A stretch of 64,000 bases of DNA, taken from assembly GCF_027497175.1 (NCBI RefSeq), contig NZ_CP114901.1, positions 1,736,001-1,800,000 on the forward strand. Reading direction: 5' to 3'. The DNA is from Verrucosispora sp. WMMD573 (lineage in GTDB: Bacteria; Actinomycetota; Actinomycetes; Mycobacteriales; Micromonosporaceae). The first letter of the stretch is position 1. Each line of letters begins with the position of its first letter. The translations under genes and the position numbers were made by a program. The notes under the pieces were generated by a model. It did no database searches, had not been told where the DNA came from, and worked only from the letters and a program-made list of their open reading frames with translations. Shown here piece after piece: positions 35,213 to 42,950 of this stretch.

Positions 35213-35932
35213 TCAGCCGGTCACCACGTCGGAGATCACCACGGTGACGTTGTCCGGTGCGCCGGCTTGGTGGGCGAGCTTCACCAACTGCTCGCCGCAC
35301 TGCTGGCGGTCGGCGTGCATGCCCAGCGTGGCGGCGATCGCGTCGTCGGCCACGTAGTCGGAGAGCCCGTCGCTGCACAGCAGCAGCCGGTCACCGGCGG
35401 CGACGGTCACCGCGCCCATCGTCGGCGGCGCGTCGGCACCCTGCACCGCCCGGGTCACCAGCGAGCGCTGCGGGTGGTGGCGGGCCTGCTCGGGGGAGAG
35501 GGCACCCTGGTCCACAAGCGCCTGCACGAACGTGTCGTCCCGGGTCAGCTGGCGCAGGTGGCCGTCGCGGAGCAGGTAGCAGCGGGAGTCGCCGACCTGC
35601 GCCAGTACCAGCGTCTCTCCGGCCAGCAGGGCCGCGGTCAGCGTCGTACCCATGCCGTCCCGGGCGGGGTCGGCGGCGATCGCGGCGTGGATGCGCTGGT
35701 TGGCGGTGCTCACCACGGCGCGCAGCGCCTCGGTGGCGTCGTCCGGTGCGGTCGGCGGGACCAACTCGTCGAGGATCCTGATGACGATCTCACTGGCCAC
35801 CTCACCGGCGGGCAGCCCACCCATGCCGTCGGCCACCGCGACGAGGCGCTCGCCGGCGAGGGCGGAGTCCTCGTTGTTGGTCCGGACCAGACCGATGTCG
35901 TTGAGGATGGCCGAGCGGAGGATCAGCGTCAT
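35213..35932 (-). CDS. PP2C-family Ser/Thr phosphatase (Stp1 type)
   Basis: 239 residues, a complete PP2C domain: RTNNEDS with the first metal Asp, VADGMGG, GTTLTAALL, VGDSRCYLLRDG, LLLCSDGLSDYV and APDNVTVV. It removes phosphate from Ser/Thr proteins, usually opposing Hanks-type kinases. No transmembrane segment, so cytosolic. Divergent from the LuxR gene at 35995. Confidence 0.93.
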   Translation of the reverse strand: MTLILRSAILNDIGLVRTNNEDSALAGERLVAVADGMGGLPAGEVASEIVIRILDELVPPTAPDDATEALRAVVSTANQRIHAAIAADPARDGMGTTLTAALLAGETLVLAQVGDSRCYLLRDGHLRQLTRDDTFVQALVDQGALSPEQARHHPQRSLVTRAVQGADAPPTMGAVTVAAGDRLLLCSDGLSDYVADDAIAATLGMHADRQQCGEQLVKLAHQAGAPDNVTVVISDVVTG

Positions 35933-35994
35933 GGGACAAGCTTGCCAAGAAGACCCTTCCCGCGTCTCTACGCACTACTGCGTAGGGTTGAGGA

Positions 35995-37173
35995 ATGTTG
36001 CCGGTGTCCATGGTCGGGCGTGCCGGTGAGCTGGCTGAGCTGGCCCGGGCCTGGTCCAGCGTGGTCCTGGGCCGCCGCCGTTCCCCGGCCGTAGCGGTCG
36101 TCACCGGGGGACCGGGCGTGGGCAAGAGTCTGCTGGTCGCCGCCGCGCTGGACGGCTTCACCCCGCGACCGGAGGTGGTGCTCAGCGGTGCCGCCCGGGT
36201 GCACAGCCCCGCCCCGTACGACTGGTTGGCCGCGGTGTTGAGCGGACGTGACACCGCCCGGCTCGACCTGCCGGCCGACGCGCTGGCCTGGCTCGCCCAG
36301 CAGCCCACCGCGCCGCGTGAGCGTTATGCCCCCGGCACCCTGCTCCGGCTGGCCGTGCGTACCGTCCGGGTGCTCGTCGGTGCCGGTCCGGCGGTGCTCG
36401 TGGTGGAGGACCTGCACGCCCTCGACCCGGCCAGCCTCAACCTGGTCGGCGAACTGGCCACCGCCGACGGGCTGCCGGCCTTGCTGGTGGTGGCGACCAG
36501 GCCCGCCGCGCGCGCGGTCTCCCCGGAACTCGCCGGCCGCACCCTGGCCCGGCTCTGCGGAGTACGCGGCGTGGTGCGCCAGCACCTCGGCCCGCTGCGT
36601 CCGGCCGAGGTCGCCGAGGTGCTGACCCAGGTGTACGCGGACCCACCTCCCGAGCTGGCGCACGAGATCTGGCGACGCACCGACGGCAACCCGTACGCGC
36701 TCACCGAACTGCTCGCCGCACACGCCGGGCAGGATCCCGACGCCCTGCTGGCCTCGGCCGGCCCGCCGGTGCCGCCCGAGTCCGATCCTGCGCTCTCCCC
36801 GTCCCGTCCGGCCGTGCCCGCCTCCCGGGCTGCCGTGCCGGCGGAGTTTAGTCCCGGACGGTCGAGGCGCAGCCGTGTCGCGCCTTCGGCGGCCCCGCGT
36901 CCGGTCTGCCTGACCGGCCGGGAGGCGGAGGTGCTCGACTGCCTGGTCGCCGGCATGTCCAACAAACAGGTGGCCCGCGCCCTGGGCATCTCGGTACGCA
37001 CGGTCACCGTGCACGTCTCCAACCTGCTCCGCAAAACCGGCACCGCCTCCCGTACCGAAGTGGCCCTCTGGGCGGTCCGCCAACACCCGACCCCCCAGCA
37101 CCCCCCGCACCCCCCGCACCACGGCGCCGATCATGAAGTTGTTGCCCCAGCAAGCGCTTACCCATCGCAATAA
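35995..37173 (+). CDS. Short LuxR regulator with AAA/NACHT-like ATPase (minimal LAL)
   Basis: 392 residues. An N-terminal P-loop ATPase (VVTGGPGVGKSLL, Walker B VLVVEDLHALD) is joined by a Pro/Ser-rich linker to a C-terminal LuxR helix-turn-helix (LTGREAEVLDCLVAGMSNKQVARALGIS). LAL-type regulators usually have 850-1000 residues; here the large tetratricopeptide-like middle is missing, with no frameshift visible. The 3' end runs into a palindrome at 37129-37183 that supplies the TAA stop, so the last residues (ADHEVVAPASAYPSQ) are encoded by repeat DNA. ATG 35995. Confidence 0.85.
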   Translation: MLPVSMVGRAGELAELARAWSSVVLGRRRSPAVAVVTGGPGVGKSLLVAAALDGFTPRPEVVLSGAARVHSPAPYDWLAAVLSGRDTARLDLPADALAWLAQQPTAPRERYAPGTLLRLAVRTVRVLVGAGPAVLVVEDLHALDPASLNLVGELATADGLPALLVVATRPAARAVSPELAGRTLARLCGVRGVVRQHLGPLRPAEVAEVLTQVYADPPPELAHEIWRRTDGNPYALTELLAAHAGQDPDALLASAGPPVPPESDPALSPSRPAVPASRAAVPAEFSPGRSRRSRVAPSAAPRPVCLTGREAEVLDCLVAGMSNKQVARALGISVRTVTVHVSNLLRKTGTASRTEVALWAVRQHPTPQHPPHPPHHGADHEVVAPASAYPSQ

Positions 37174-37183
37174 CTTCATGATC
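37129..37183. terminator. Hairpin with embedded stop codon, GATCA family copy 2
   Basis: GATCATGAAGTTGTTGC (37129-37145) and GCAATAACTTCATGATC (37167-37183) pair over 17 bp with one mismatch. The right arm contains the TAA stop of the LuxR gene. It stands between convergent genes and probably ends transcription from both sides. Confidence 0.75.
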
Positions 37184-37220
37184 GACGGACTGGTGAGGGT
37201 GGGTGGGTGGGTGGGGTGGG

Positions 37221-37595
37221 TCAGGATTCTGGGGGGAGGGTGGTGGCGGGGGTGTTGAGGGTTACTTCGGTGGGGGTGACGGTGGAGATCTGGTCGGCGA
37301 GGACGTAGACGGCACCGGTGGGCACCAGCTCGGTCGACACCTTCAGGTAGCCGGTGCGCAGCAGTCGGGCGGCGAGGTCCGCTGGCACGTCCGGTTCCTC
37401 CACGGTGGCGGATTCGATTAGCTCGTCCAGACTGCTGCCCGGGTCGGTGGTCGGTGCCTGCACGGTCACCGCGTTCGGGTCGCCGCGCTGGACGAGGTCC
37501 ACGGTGCCTACGTCGACGCCGGCCGAGTCGACCACCCGCATGCCGGTGGTGACCCGCGAGAGGGTGGTCCGTTGATCGATACCCTGCTGCTCCAT
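37221..37595 (-). CDS. PRC-barrel-like small protein
   Basis: 124 residues. The segment TGMRVVDSAGVDVGTVDLVQRGDPNAV resembles the start of a PRC-barrel domain, and GYLKVSTELVPTGAVYVLADQISTV its later strands. Cytosolic, function unknown. ATG 37595 is chosen; a longer frame to 37724 would translate another palindromic repeat and is rejected. Confidence 0.7.
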   Translation of the reverse strand: MEQQGIDQRTTLSRVTTGMRVVDSAGVDVGTVDLVQRGDPNAVTVQAPTTDPGSSLDELIESATVEEPDVPADLAARLLRTGYLKVSTELVPTGAVYVLADQISTVTPTEVTLNTPATTLPPES

Positions 37596-37664
37596 CCCCG
37601 CGCGGTTCCCAGCCTCCCCTTCCCCTAAACCACCCCCACCCCAGCCCTGCCCGGAGCCCGTGTT

Positions 37665-37722
37665 GATCAAGAAGTTTTGGTCGGGGAAAGCGGGGGCGAA
37701 TCTTGACCAAAACTTTTTGATC
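37665..37722. terminator. Hairpin, GATCA family copy 3
   Basis: GATCAAGAAGTTTTGGTC (37665-37682) and GACCAAAACTTTTTGATC (37705-37722) pair over 18 bp with one mismatch and a 22-nt GC-rich loop. It lies downstream of the minus-strand gene at 37797 and upstream of the one at 37221. Confidence 0.75.
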
Positions 37723-37796
37723 ATCGCAGCGGGGCGGGGCGGGTTAGTCCCTGTCGCTCCGCTACGCGAAGCGGCCCTAATCGGGAGGAAGTAGGT

Positions 37797-38042
37797 CTAC
37801 TTCCGAGTTAGGGGGTTGGGGGGGCGGGGAGTTAGTTCGCGCCAGGTGTCGGTGCCTTGGAGCAGGGCGCGGATGGTGTCCTCGGCCTCGTCGACGGTGT
37901 CGTACTCGTAGAACCGGGAGACGCCCTCGGCGCCGCCGGCACGTTGCTCGACGAACCATCGGTCGGCATCCGCCCGGAGGAAGACGTCCCGCCGGGCCAG
38001 TCGCCCCCATTTCCCGTTCCACCAGTGCTTTCGCTGCTCCAT
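37797..38042 (-). CDS. Small hypothetical protein
   Basis: 81 residues, Trp-rich start (EQRKHWWNGKWGRLARRDVF) followed by an acidic helix (TVDEAEDTIRALLQ). No signal or membrane segment and no family recognised. The stop lies in an inverted repeat GGAAGTAG/CTACTTCC that may be its terminator. ATG 38042. Likely real because the codon pattern is regular and the sequence is non-repetitive. Confidence 0.65.
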   Translation of the reverse strand: MEQRKHWWNGKWGRLARRDVFLRADADRWFVEQRAGGAEGVSRFYEYDTVDEAEDTIRALLQGTDTWRELTPRPPNPLTRK

Positions 38043-38123
38043 GGCGGGACTCTATCGAACATTTGTCCGACACAAGTCGGCCCCTGCGGGATTCCCACAG
38101 GGGCCGATGTGCGGGTGCCGGAT

Positions 38124-38585
38124 TCAGCGCGCCGCGGGCGGTTCGTCCCGGCGGCCGAGCACGTCGTCCAGGGCACCGCGCTGCTGAGCCGGGGTGGTCC
38201 GGCCGGCGGCGACGAGGGCGTCCCGGATCTCGGTGAGCAGTTTGATCTCCTCACTCGGCGCGGCCGGCGGCGGCTCCTCGCCCCGCTGGCGGCGCTCGGC
38301 CAGCCGGTTCATCGGAAACACCACCAGGAAGTACAATGCGGCGGCGGTGAGCACGAAAGTGATCAACGCGTTGACGAACGCTCCCCAGGTCACGGGGTTA
38401 TCGGTGCCCAGGCTGAACTGGGCTCCGTCGCCAGCGGGGCCTGGGCCGATCAGATTGATGATCGGCTTGAGGAAAGAGTCGGTGAACGCCGTGACCAGCC
38501 CCGTGAACGCGGCGCCGATCACGATGCCGACCGCGAGGTCGACGACGTTGCCGCGCATGATGAAGTCTTTGAATCCCTTGATCAT
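38124..38585 (-). CDS. mscL: Large-conductance mechanosensitive channel MscL
   Basis: 153 residues. The N-terminal amphipathic helix and TM1 (GFKDFIMRGNVVDLAVGIVIGAAFTGLV) and TM2 (NALITFVLTAAALYFLVVFPMNRL) are canonical. A C-terminal helical bundle (SEEIKLLTEIRDALVA) follows, with an actinobacterial extension. It opens under membrane tension to release solutes at osmotic downshift. Single gene in this strand context. Confidence 0.95.
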   Translation of the reverse strand: MIKGFKDFIMRGNVVDLAVGIVIGAAFTGLVTAFTDSFLKPIINLIGPGPAGDGAQFSLGTDNPVTWGAFVNALITFVLTAAALYFLVVFPMNRLAERRQRGEEPPPAAPSEEIKLLTEIRDALVAAGRTTPAQQRGALDDVLGRRDEPPAAR

Positions 38586-38624
38586 CCATTACTCCCGAGG
38601 TGTCCCGTCTATGTCGGGGACAAC

Positions 38625-39308
38625 CTATGCCCCGGGCGAGGGCTCCAGAAAAGTGCCGGCTTCCCGGGCGGCCAGCTCCGGATCGCCGGCCCTGATCGCG
38701 GCCACCAGCCGGGCGTGGTCGACGTGCCGGTCCGGCGTCAGCGCATCGCCCATGGCCTGAGTGAGCGTGCTGCGCATCGCGGTGCCGACCGAGGCGTACA
38801 GCTCGGCGAGCATGGTGTTGTGCGCCGCCGCGACCACGGCGGTGTGCAGCGCGGCGTCGGCCGCCACGAAATCGGCGACCCGGCCGCCGCGCCAGGCCGC
38901 CTCGCGGGCGGCGAGCGCGTCGTCGAGGGCGGCCAGGTCCTCAGGGGTACGCCGCCGAGCGGCGAGCCGTGCGGCCTCCACCTCGAAGGCCCGGCGTACC
39001 TCGATCACCTCGGTCATCCGGTGGTCGGTGAGCCGGCGGGCCACCACCGGGGCGAGTTCGTCGGTGGAGAGGACGTAGGTGCCGGAGCCCTGGCGGCATT
39101 CCAGCACCCCGGCGTGGGCCAGGGCGCGGACCGCCTCGCGCACCGTGTTGCGTCCCACGCCGAGTGTCTCGACCAGTTGCGGCTCGGTCGGGATCCGTCC
39201 GCCCACCGGCCATTCGCCCTGCATGATCCGCTGCCGGAGCTGGGCGATGGTCTCCCGGACCCGACGTCCGCGCGGCGGCACCGGGGTGGAATCGACTGCG
39301 GGTGGCAC
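38625..39308 (-). CDS. GntR/FadR-family regulator with FCD domain
   Basis: 227 residues. The N-terminal GntR winged helix (GGRIPTEPQLVETLGVGRNTVREAVRALAHAGVL) is followed by an all-helical FCD ligand domain (LDDALAAREAAWRGGRVADFVAADAALHTAVVAAAHN) with metal-ligand-type His and Asp residues. It diverges from the MFS gene over a 50-bp gap that holds a TTACAA/TTGTAA pair. It probably represses that transporter. Confidence 0.92.
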   Translation of the reverse strand: MPPAVDSTPVPPRGRRVRETIAQLRQRIMQGEWPVGGRIPTEPQLVETLGVGRNTVREAVRALAHAGVLECRQGSGTYVLSTDELAPVVARRLTDHRMTEVIEVRRAFEVEAARLAARRRTPEDLAALDDALAAREAAWRGGRVADFVAADAALHTAVVAAAHNTMLAELYASVGTAMRSTLTQAMGDALTPDRHVDHARLVAAIRAGDPELAAREAGTFLEPSPGA

Positions 39309-39310
39309 TC

Positions 39311-39349
39311 GTTACAACCTCTCGCCGGAATTCATCCCATGATTGTAAG
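39311..39349. promoter_or_regulatory. Putative GntR operator in divergent gap
   Basis: GTTACAA (39311-39317) and TTGTAAG (39343-39349) are inverted with a 25-bp spacer, in the 50-bp gap between the GntR and MFS genes. Their AT-rich half-sites stand out from the GC-rich context. Confidence 0.5.
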
Positions 39350-39358
39350 TTCGAGGTC

Positions 39359-40732
39359 ATGCCCCCGTCACCCCCCGCCGTCCCGAAGCACACGGTCGAC
39401 CGCCAGGCCATCCCGACCGAGGCGGTCGACCGCGAGGCCATCCCGACGGCGGTCGACCGCGAGGCCATCCCGATGGAGGAGGTCACCGGTCAGGGCGTCC
39501 GGACCGTCGAAGCGGGCGCGGTCGACCCGGCCAGCGATGCGGCTTCGACCACGTCCCGCGCAAATGCGGGATGGTTGGTGCTGGCCGGGATGCTGCTGGT
39601 GGCGCTCAACCTGCGGGCCGCCGTCACCAGCCTCGGTCCGCTGCTCGACGAGGTACGCGTCGGACTGGCCCTCTCCGGGACGATGGCCGGGTTCGTCACC
39701 ACCCTGCCCACCATCGCGTTCGCCGGGCTCGGGGCGGCCACCCCGTGGCTGGTCCGCCGGTTCTCCCCGGCCCGGCTGCTGGTGCTGGCGATGCTGGCCC
39801 TCACCGTCGGGCAGGTGTTGCGGGCGGTCACCGGTTCCGCCGTGATGTTCCTGCTCACCAGCGCGCTCGCGCTGGCCGGGATCGCGGTGGCGAACATCCT
39901 CCTGCCGATGCTGGTCAAGCAGCACTTCCCGCATCGCACCGGGCTGGTCACCGGGGCGTACACGATGGCGCTGACGGTGGGCACGACGGTGGCCGCCGCA
40001 TCGGCGGTGCCGGTGGCGCACGCCTTCGGCAGCTGGCGGGCCGGTCTGGGCGTCTGGGCCGGGCTGGCGGCGGTGGCCGTACTCCCATGGCTGCCGGCGG
40101 CGCTGCGCGGCCGGACCGCCGCACGGCGGAGCGGCACCGCCCACCGCCCGGGTGTGCGGCCGGGACGTACCCGGCTCGGCTGGGCGATGGCGGTCTACTT
40201 CGGGGCGCAGTCGCTGAGCGGGTACGCGATCATGGGCTGGTTGGCCCAGATGTTCCGGGACGCGGGTTTCCGGCCACAGGACGCCGGGCTGCTGCTTGCT
40301 GGGGTGACCGCACTCGGGGTGCCGATCGCGCTGCTGATGCCGACGCTCGCCGGCCGCCTGGGCAGCCTGCGTCCGTTGGTCTTCGCGCTGACCACCGCCT
40401 CCAGCCTGGCGTACCTGGGTCTGGCGTTCGCGCCGCGCAGCGGGGCGCTGGTGTGGGTGGTGCTGCTGGCCTTCGGGCAGGGCGCGTTTCCGCTCATCCT
40501 GGCCACCATCGGGCTGCGGGCCCGCACCGCCGACGGCACGGTCGCGCTGTCGGCCTTCGCACAGAGCACGGGTTACGTCATCGCGGCGTCGGGGCCGCTG
40601 CTGGTCGGGATTCTCCACGACGCGACCGGGGGATGGTTGGCGCCGATCGGCTTCCTACTGATCGCCCTGGCAGTGCAGACCTGCGCGGGCGTGCTGATCG
40701 CTCGCCCCCGCTACATCGAGGACGAGCGTTGA
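39359..40732 (+). CDS. MFS transporter, CynX/NimT type
   Basis: 457 residues with about twelve membrane segments. The block AGMLLVALNLRAAVTSLGPLLDEV is typical of CynX/NimT-like transporters (cyanate or nitroimidazole relatives). The N-terminal 60 residues before TM1 are unusual: a cytosolic tail with three imperfect VDREAIPT repeats. ATG 39359. It is controlled by the divergent GntR gene by position. Substrate unknown. Confidence 0.88.
   Translation: MPPSPPAVPKHTVDRQAIPTEAVDREAIPTAVDREAIPMEEVTGQGVRTVEAGAVDPASDAASTTSRANAGWLVLAGMLLVALNLRAAVTSLGPLLDEVRVGLALSGTMAGFVTTLPTIAFAGLGAATPWLVRRFSPARLLVLAMLALTVGQVLRAVTGSAVMFLLTSALALAGIAVANILLPMLVKQHFPHRTGLVTGAYTMALTVGTTVAAASAVPVAHAFGSWRAGLGVWAGLAAVAVLPWLPAALRGRTAARRSGTAHRPGVRPGRTRLGWAMAVYFGAQSLSGYAIMGWLAQMFRDAGFRPQDAGLLLAGVTALGVPIALLMPTLAGRLGSLRPLVFALTTASSLAYLGLAFAPRSGALVWVVLLAFGQGAFPLILATIGLRARTADGTVALSAFAQSTGYVIAASGPLLVGILHDATGGWLAPIGFLLIALAVQTCAGVLIARPRYIEDER
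39394..39476 (+). repeat. Three tandem 27-30-bp repeats in the MFS N-terminal tail
   Basis: The unit GGTCGACCGCGAGGCCATCC occurs three times (starting near 39394, 39423 and 39450) with small changes, encoding VDR[QE]AIPT. It is in frame and could vary in copy number between strains. Confidence 0.8.
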
Positions 40733-40742
40733 GCCGCCGGGG

Positions 40743-41099
40743 TCAGGAGGAGGCCGGCGTCGGATCGCCGGCAACCGCCTGCTCGACGGTGGGATAGGTG
40801 TGCAACACCTCAACCAGGCCACTCACCTCCAGGATCCGCAGGACGCCGCGCTGGGGCGCGGCAAGCCGGACCACTCCGCCGGCCTCGTCGCAGCTGTTCT
40901 TCGCGCGGACGAACACCGACAGACCGGTAGAGTCGCAGAATGAGACATCCGACAGGTCGAACACGAGGCGACTGCGCCCCTTGTCGAGCAGGTCGGTGAT
41001 CTGGTCCTGCAACTGCGGTGCGGTGGCCATGTCCAGCTCGCCAGCGACCGACACGACGACCACGTCACCGCGCTGTTCCGTGTGCACCGTCAAGGACAT
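40743..41099 (-). CDS. STAS-domain anti-sigma factor antagonist
   Basis: 118 residues. A single STAS domain with VVVSVAGELDMATAPQLQDQI and the phosphorylatable Ser in SFCDSTGLSVF, as in SpoIIAA/RsbV. ATG 41099 is preceded by AGGAGG. It is convergent with the MFS gene and divergent from the RsbR operon. When unphosphorylated it would bind an anti-sigma kinase and free a sigma factor. Confidence 0.92.
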   Translation of the reverse strand: MSLTVHTEQRGDVVVVSVAGELDMATAPQLQDQITDLLDKGRSRLVFDLSDVSFCDSTGLSVFVRAKNSCDEAGGVVRLAAPQRGVLRILEVSGLVEVLHTYPTVEQAVAGDPTPASS

Positions 41100-41263
41100 T
41101 CGCCAGACCTCCTGTTTATCGGTGGAACGGTATCCCACCCGGACCGTGATACGCAGAACGGGAGCAGGATCAGGTGGCCACGATCATTCCGTTGCTCTGC
41201 GACAAGTAGTTCGTCGGGCCCCGGTGATAGAGTCCGGCCGGTCCAGGTCTAGGGGGTATTGCC

Positions 41264-42124
41264 ATGGCGCTCAGCGCTGACGAGAGCGGTCGGTTGGGTG
41301 AGCTGCTGACCAGCCGCGCCGACCAGATCACCCAGCGGTGGACCGAGGTCCTAGCCGGGCAGCTGCGGGGCCGGCTCAGCCAGGCCGAACTGGTCCGGCA
41401 GGTTCAGGAACTTCATCGCGCCCTGGTCGACGCCCTCAGCAAGGGCGCGGTCGACCTGAACGCCGAGGACGCCACCGAGCTGCGGGCCGTGCTCGCCGAG
41501 TTCTCCCGCGGGCAGGCCCGGCAGGGCTTTTCCGCCACCGAGACCGCCACCGGCGTGTTCGCCCTCAAGGAGGCGCTGCTCACCGCACTGGAGGCCGACC
41601 AGAGCGTGGCGACCCTGCGTGACTACGTCGCCTTCTCCGCGCTTGTCGATCAGATGGGTCTGTTCACCTTCGAGACCTTCGTCCGCACCCGGGAGAGCCT
41701 GATCGCCGACCAGGCCGAGCAACTGTTGGAGCTCTCCACCCCGGTGGTCAAGCTCTGGGAGGGCGTGGTGGCGGTGCCGCTGGTCGGCACGCTCGACTCG
41801 GCCCGTGCCCAGGTGGTGATGGAGCGGCTGTTGCAGACCCTGGTCGACACCGGCTCGCCGTACGCGATCATCGATATCACCGGCGTACCGGCGGTGGACA
41901 CGCAGGTGGCCCAGCACATCCTGAAGACCGTGGTGGCCGCCCGACTGATGGGTGCCGACTGCATCATCTCCGGCATCCGGCCGCAGATCGCGCAGACCAT
42001 CGTCGCGCTCGGCATCGAGTTCGGCGACATCGCCACCAAGGCGAGTCTCGCCGACGCGCTGCGGCACGTGCTGCGGCTCACCGGGGTCGAGACCTCCCGC
42101 CGCCAGTCGCGTCGGGAGGCGTGA
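41264..42124 (+). CDS. RsbR-type stressosome co-antagonist
   Basis: 286 residues. The N-terminal half is a helical sensor like the RsbRD type (RADQITQRWTEVLAGQLRGRL...FSRGQARQGF). The C-terminal half is a STAS domain (VAVPLVGTLDSARAQVVMERLL...IIDITGVPAVDTQVAQHIL). Thr in AVDTQV matches the second phosphosite of RsbR, and Ser in TLDSARA stands at the first. It forms the stressosome core with RsbS (next gene, ATGA overlap). Confidence 0.9.
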   Translation: MALSADESGRLGELLTSRADQITQRWTEVLAGQLRGRLSQAELVRQVQELHRALVDALSKGAVDLNAEDATELRAVLAEFSRGQARQGFSATETATGVFALKEALLTALEADQSVATLRDYVAFSALVDQMGLFTFETFVRTRESLIADQAEQLLELSTPVVKLWEGVVAVPLVGTLDSARAQVVMERLLQTLVDTGSPYAIIDITGVPAVDTQVAQHILKTVVAARLMGADCIISGIRPQIAQTIVALGIEFGDIATKASLADALRHVLRLTGVETSRRQSRREA

Positions 42125-42534
42125 TGGAGCGGGTGCCGATCCTCAAGATCGGCGACATCCTGCTGGTCTCCATCCAGGTGGACATGTCCGACCAGACGGC
42201 GGTCGCGCTCCAGGAGGATCTGGCCGAGCGGATCGTCGCGACCGGTTGCCACGGGGTGATCATCGACATCACCGCGCTGGACATCGTCGACTCCTTCGTC
42301 GGTCGGATGCTCTCCACCATCGCCTCGATCTCCCGGGTGCTCGACGCGGAGACGGTGGTCGTGGGAATGCGCCCAGCCGTCGCGATCACCCTGGTCGAGT
42401 TGGGGCTGTCGCTCAACGGCATCCGCACCGCCCTCAACGTCGAGCGGGGGATGGAACTCATCGCGATGGACCGGGTTCACGACCACGACAATCCGGACGA
42501 CGATCCAGTCCCAGAGCCGACGGCGTCGCCGTGA
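42124..42534 (+). CDS. rsbS: RsbS stressosome scaffold
   Basis: 136 residues, a single STAS domain (RVPILKIGDILLVSIQVDMSDQ). The conserved phosphoserine is Ser57 in DIVDSFVGRM, the RsbT target. A C-terminal acidic tail (DHDNPDDDPVPEP) extends beyond the Bacillus protein (about 121 residues). It is coupled to both neighbours by overlaps. Its role is to hold RsbT until stress-induced phosphorylation. Confidence 0.9.
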   Translation: MERVPILKIGDILLVSIQVDMSDQTAVALQEDLAERIVATGCHGVIIDITALDIVDSFVGRMLSTIASISRVLDAETVVVGMRPAVAITLVELGLSLNGIRTALNVERGMELIAMDRVHDHDNPDDDPVPEPTASP

Positions 42535-42950
42535 CCAGCGGGGTCGACCTGGGCCGCCCCCAGACGCAGTCGGTCGGCAGCGACGAGGATGTCGTACGCG
42601 TCCGCCAGTTGGTGCGTACCGTTGCCGTGGCCGTCCGACTCTCCCTGGTCGACCAGACGAAGGTGGTCACCGCCGCCAGTGAACTCGCCCGCAACACACT
42701 CGTCTACGGCGGCGGTGGGACGGTCGAGGTGAGCGCCATCGACAACGGTCGGCGACCCGGCATCCAGATCGTCTTCGCCGACTCCGGTCCCGGCATCGCC
42801 GACCTGGATCTCGCGCTGACCGACGGCTACACCACCGGTGGTGGCCTGGGCCTCGGCCTCAGTGGTGCCCGCCGACTGGTCGACGAATTCGACATCCAGA
42901 CCGCGCCCGGTCAGGGCACCAGGATCACGATCACCAAGTGGTCCCGGTGA
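42531..42950 (+). CDS. rsbT: RsbT-type serine/threonine switch kinase
   Basis: 139 residues, a stand-alone GHKL kinase. The N box is VTAASELARNTLVYGGGG, the G1 box ADSGPGIAD, and the G2 box GGGLGLGLSGARRLVDEFDI. It phosphorylates RsbS and RsbR, then leaves the stressosome to turn on a partner phosphatase. GTG 42531 overlaps the rsbS stop. Confidence 0.9.
   Translation: MTSGVDLGRPQTQSVGSDEDVVRVRQLVRTVAVAVRLSLVDQTKVVTAASELARNTLVYGGGGTVEVSAIDNGRRPGIQIVFADSGPGIADLDLALTDGYTTGGGLGLGLSGARRLVDEFDIQTAPGQGTRITITKWSR

Noticed and set aside
37595..37724. Upstream extension of the PRC-barrel-like gene (start MIKKFW)
   Set aside because: The added 43 residues would translate the GATCA hairpin and a Gly-rich stretch; the internal ATG fits better.
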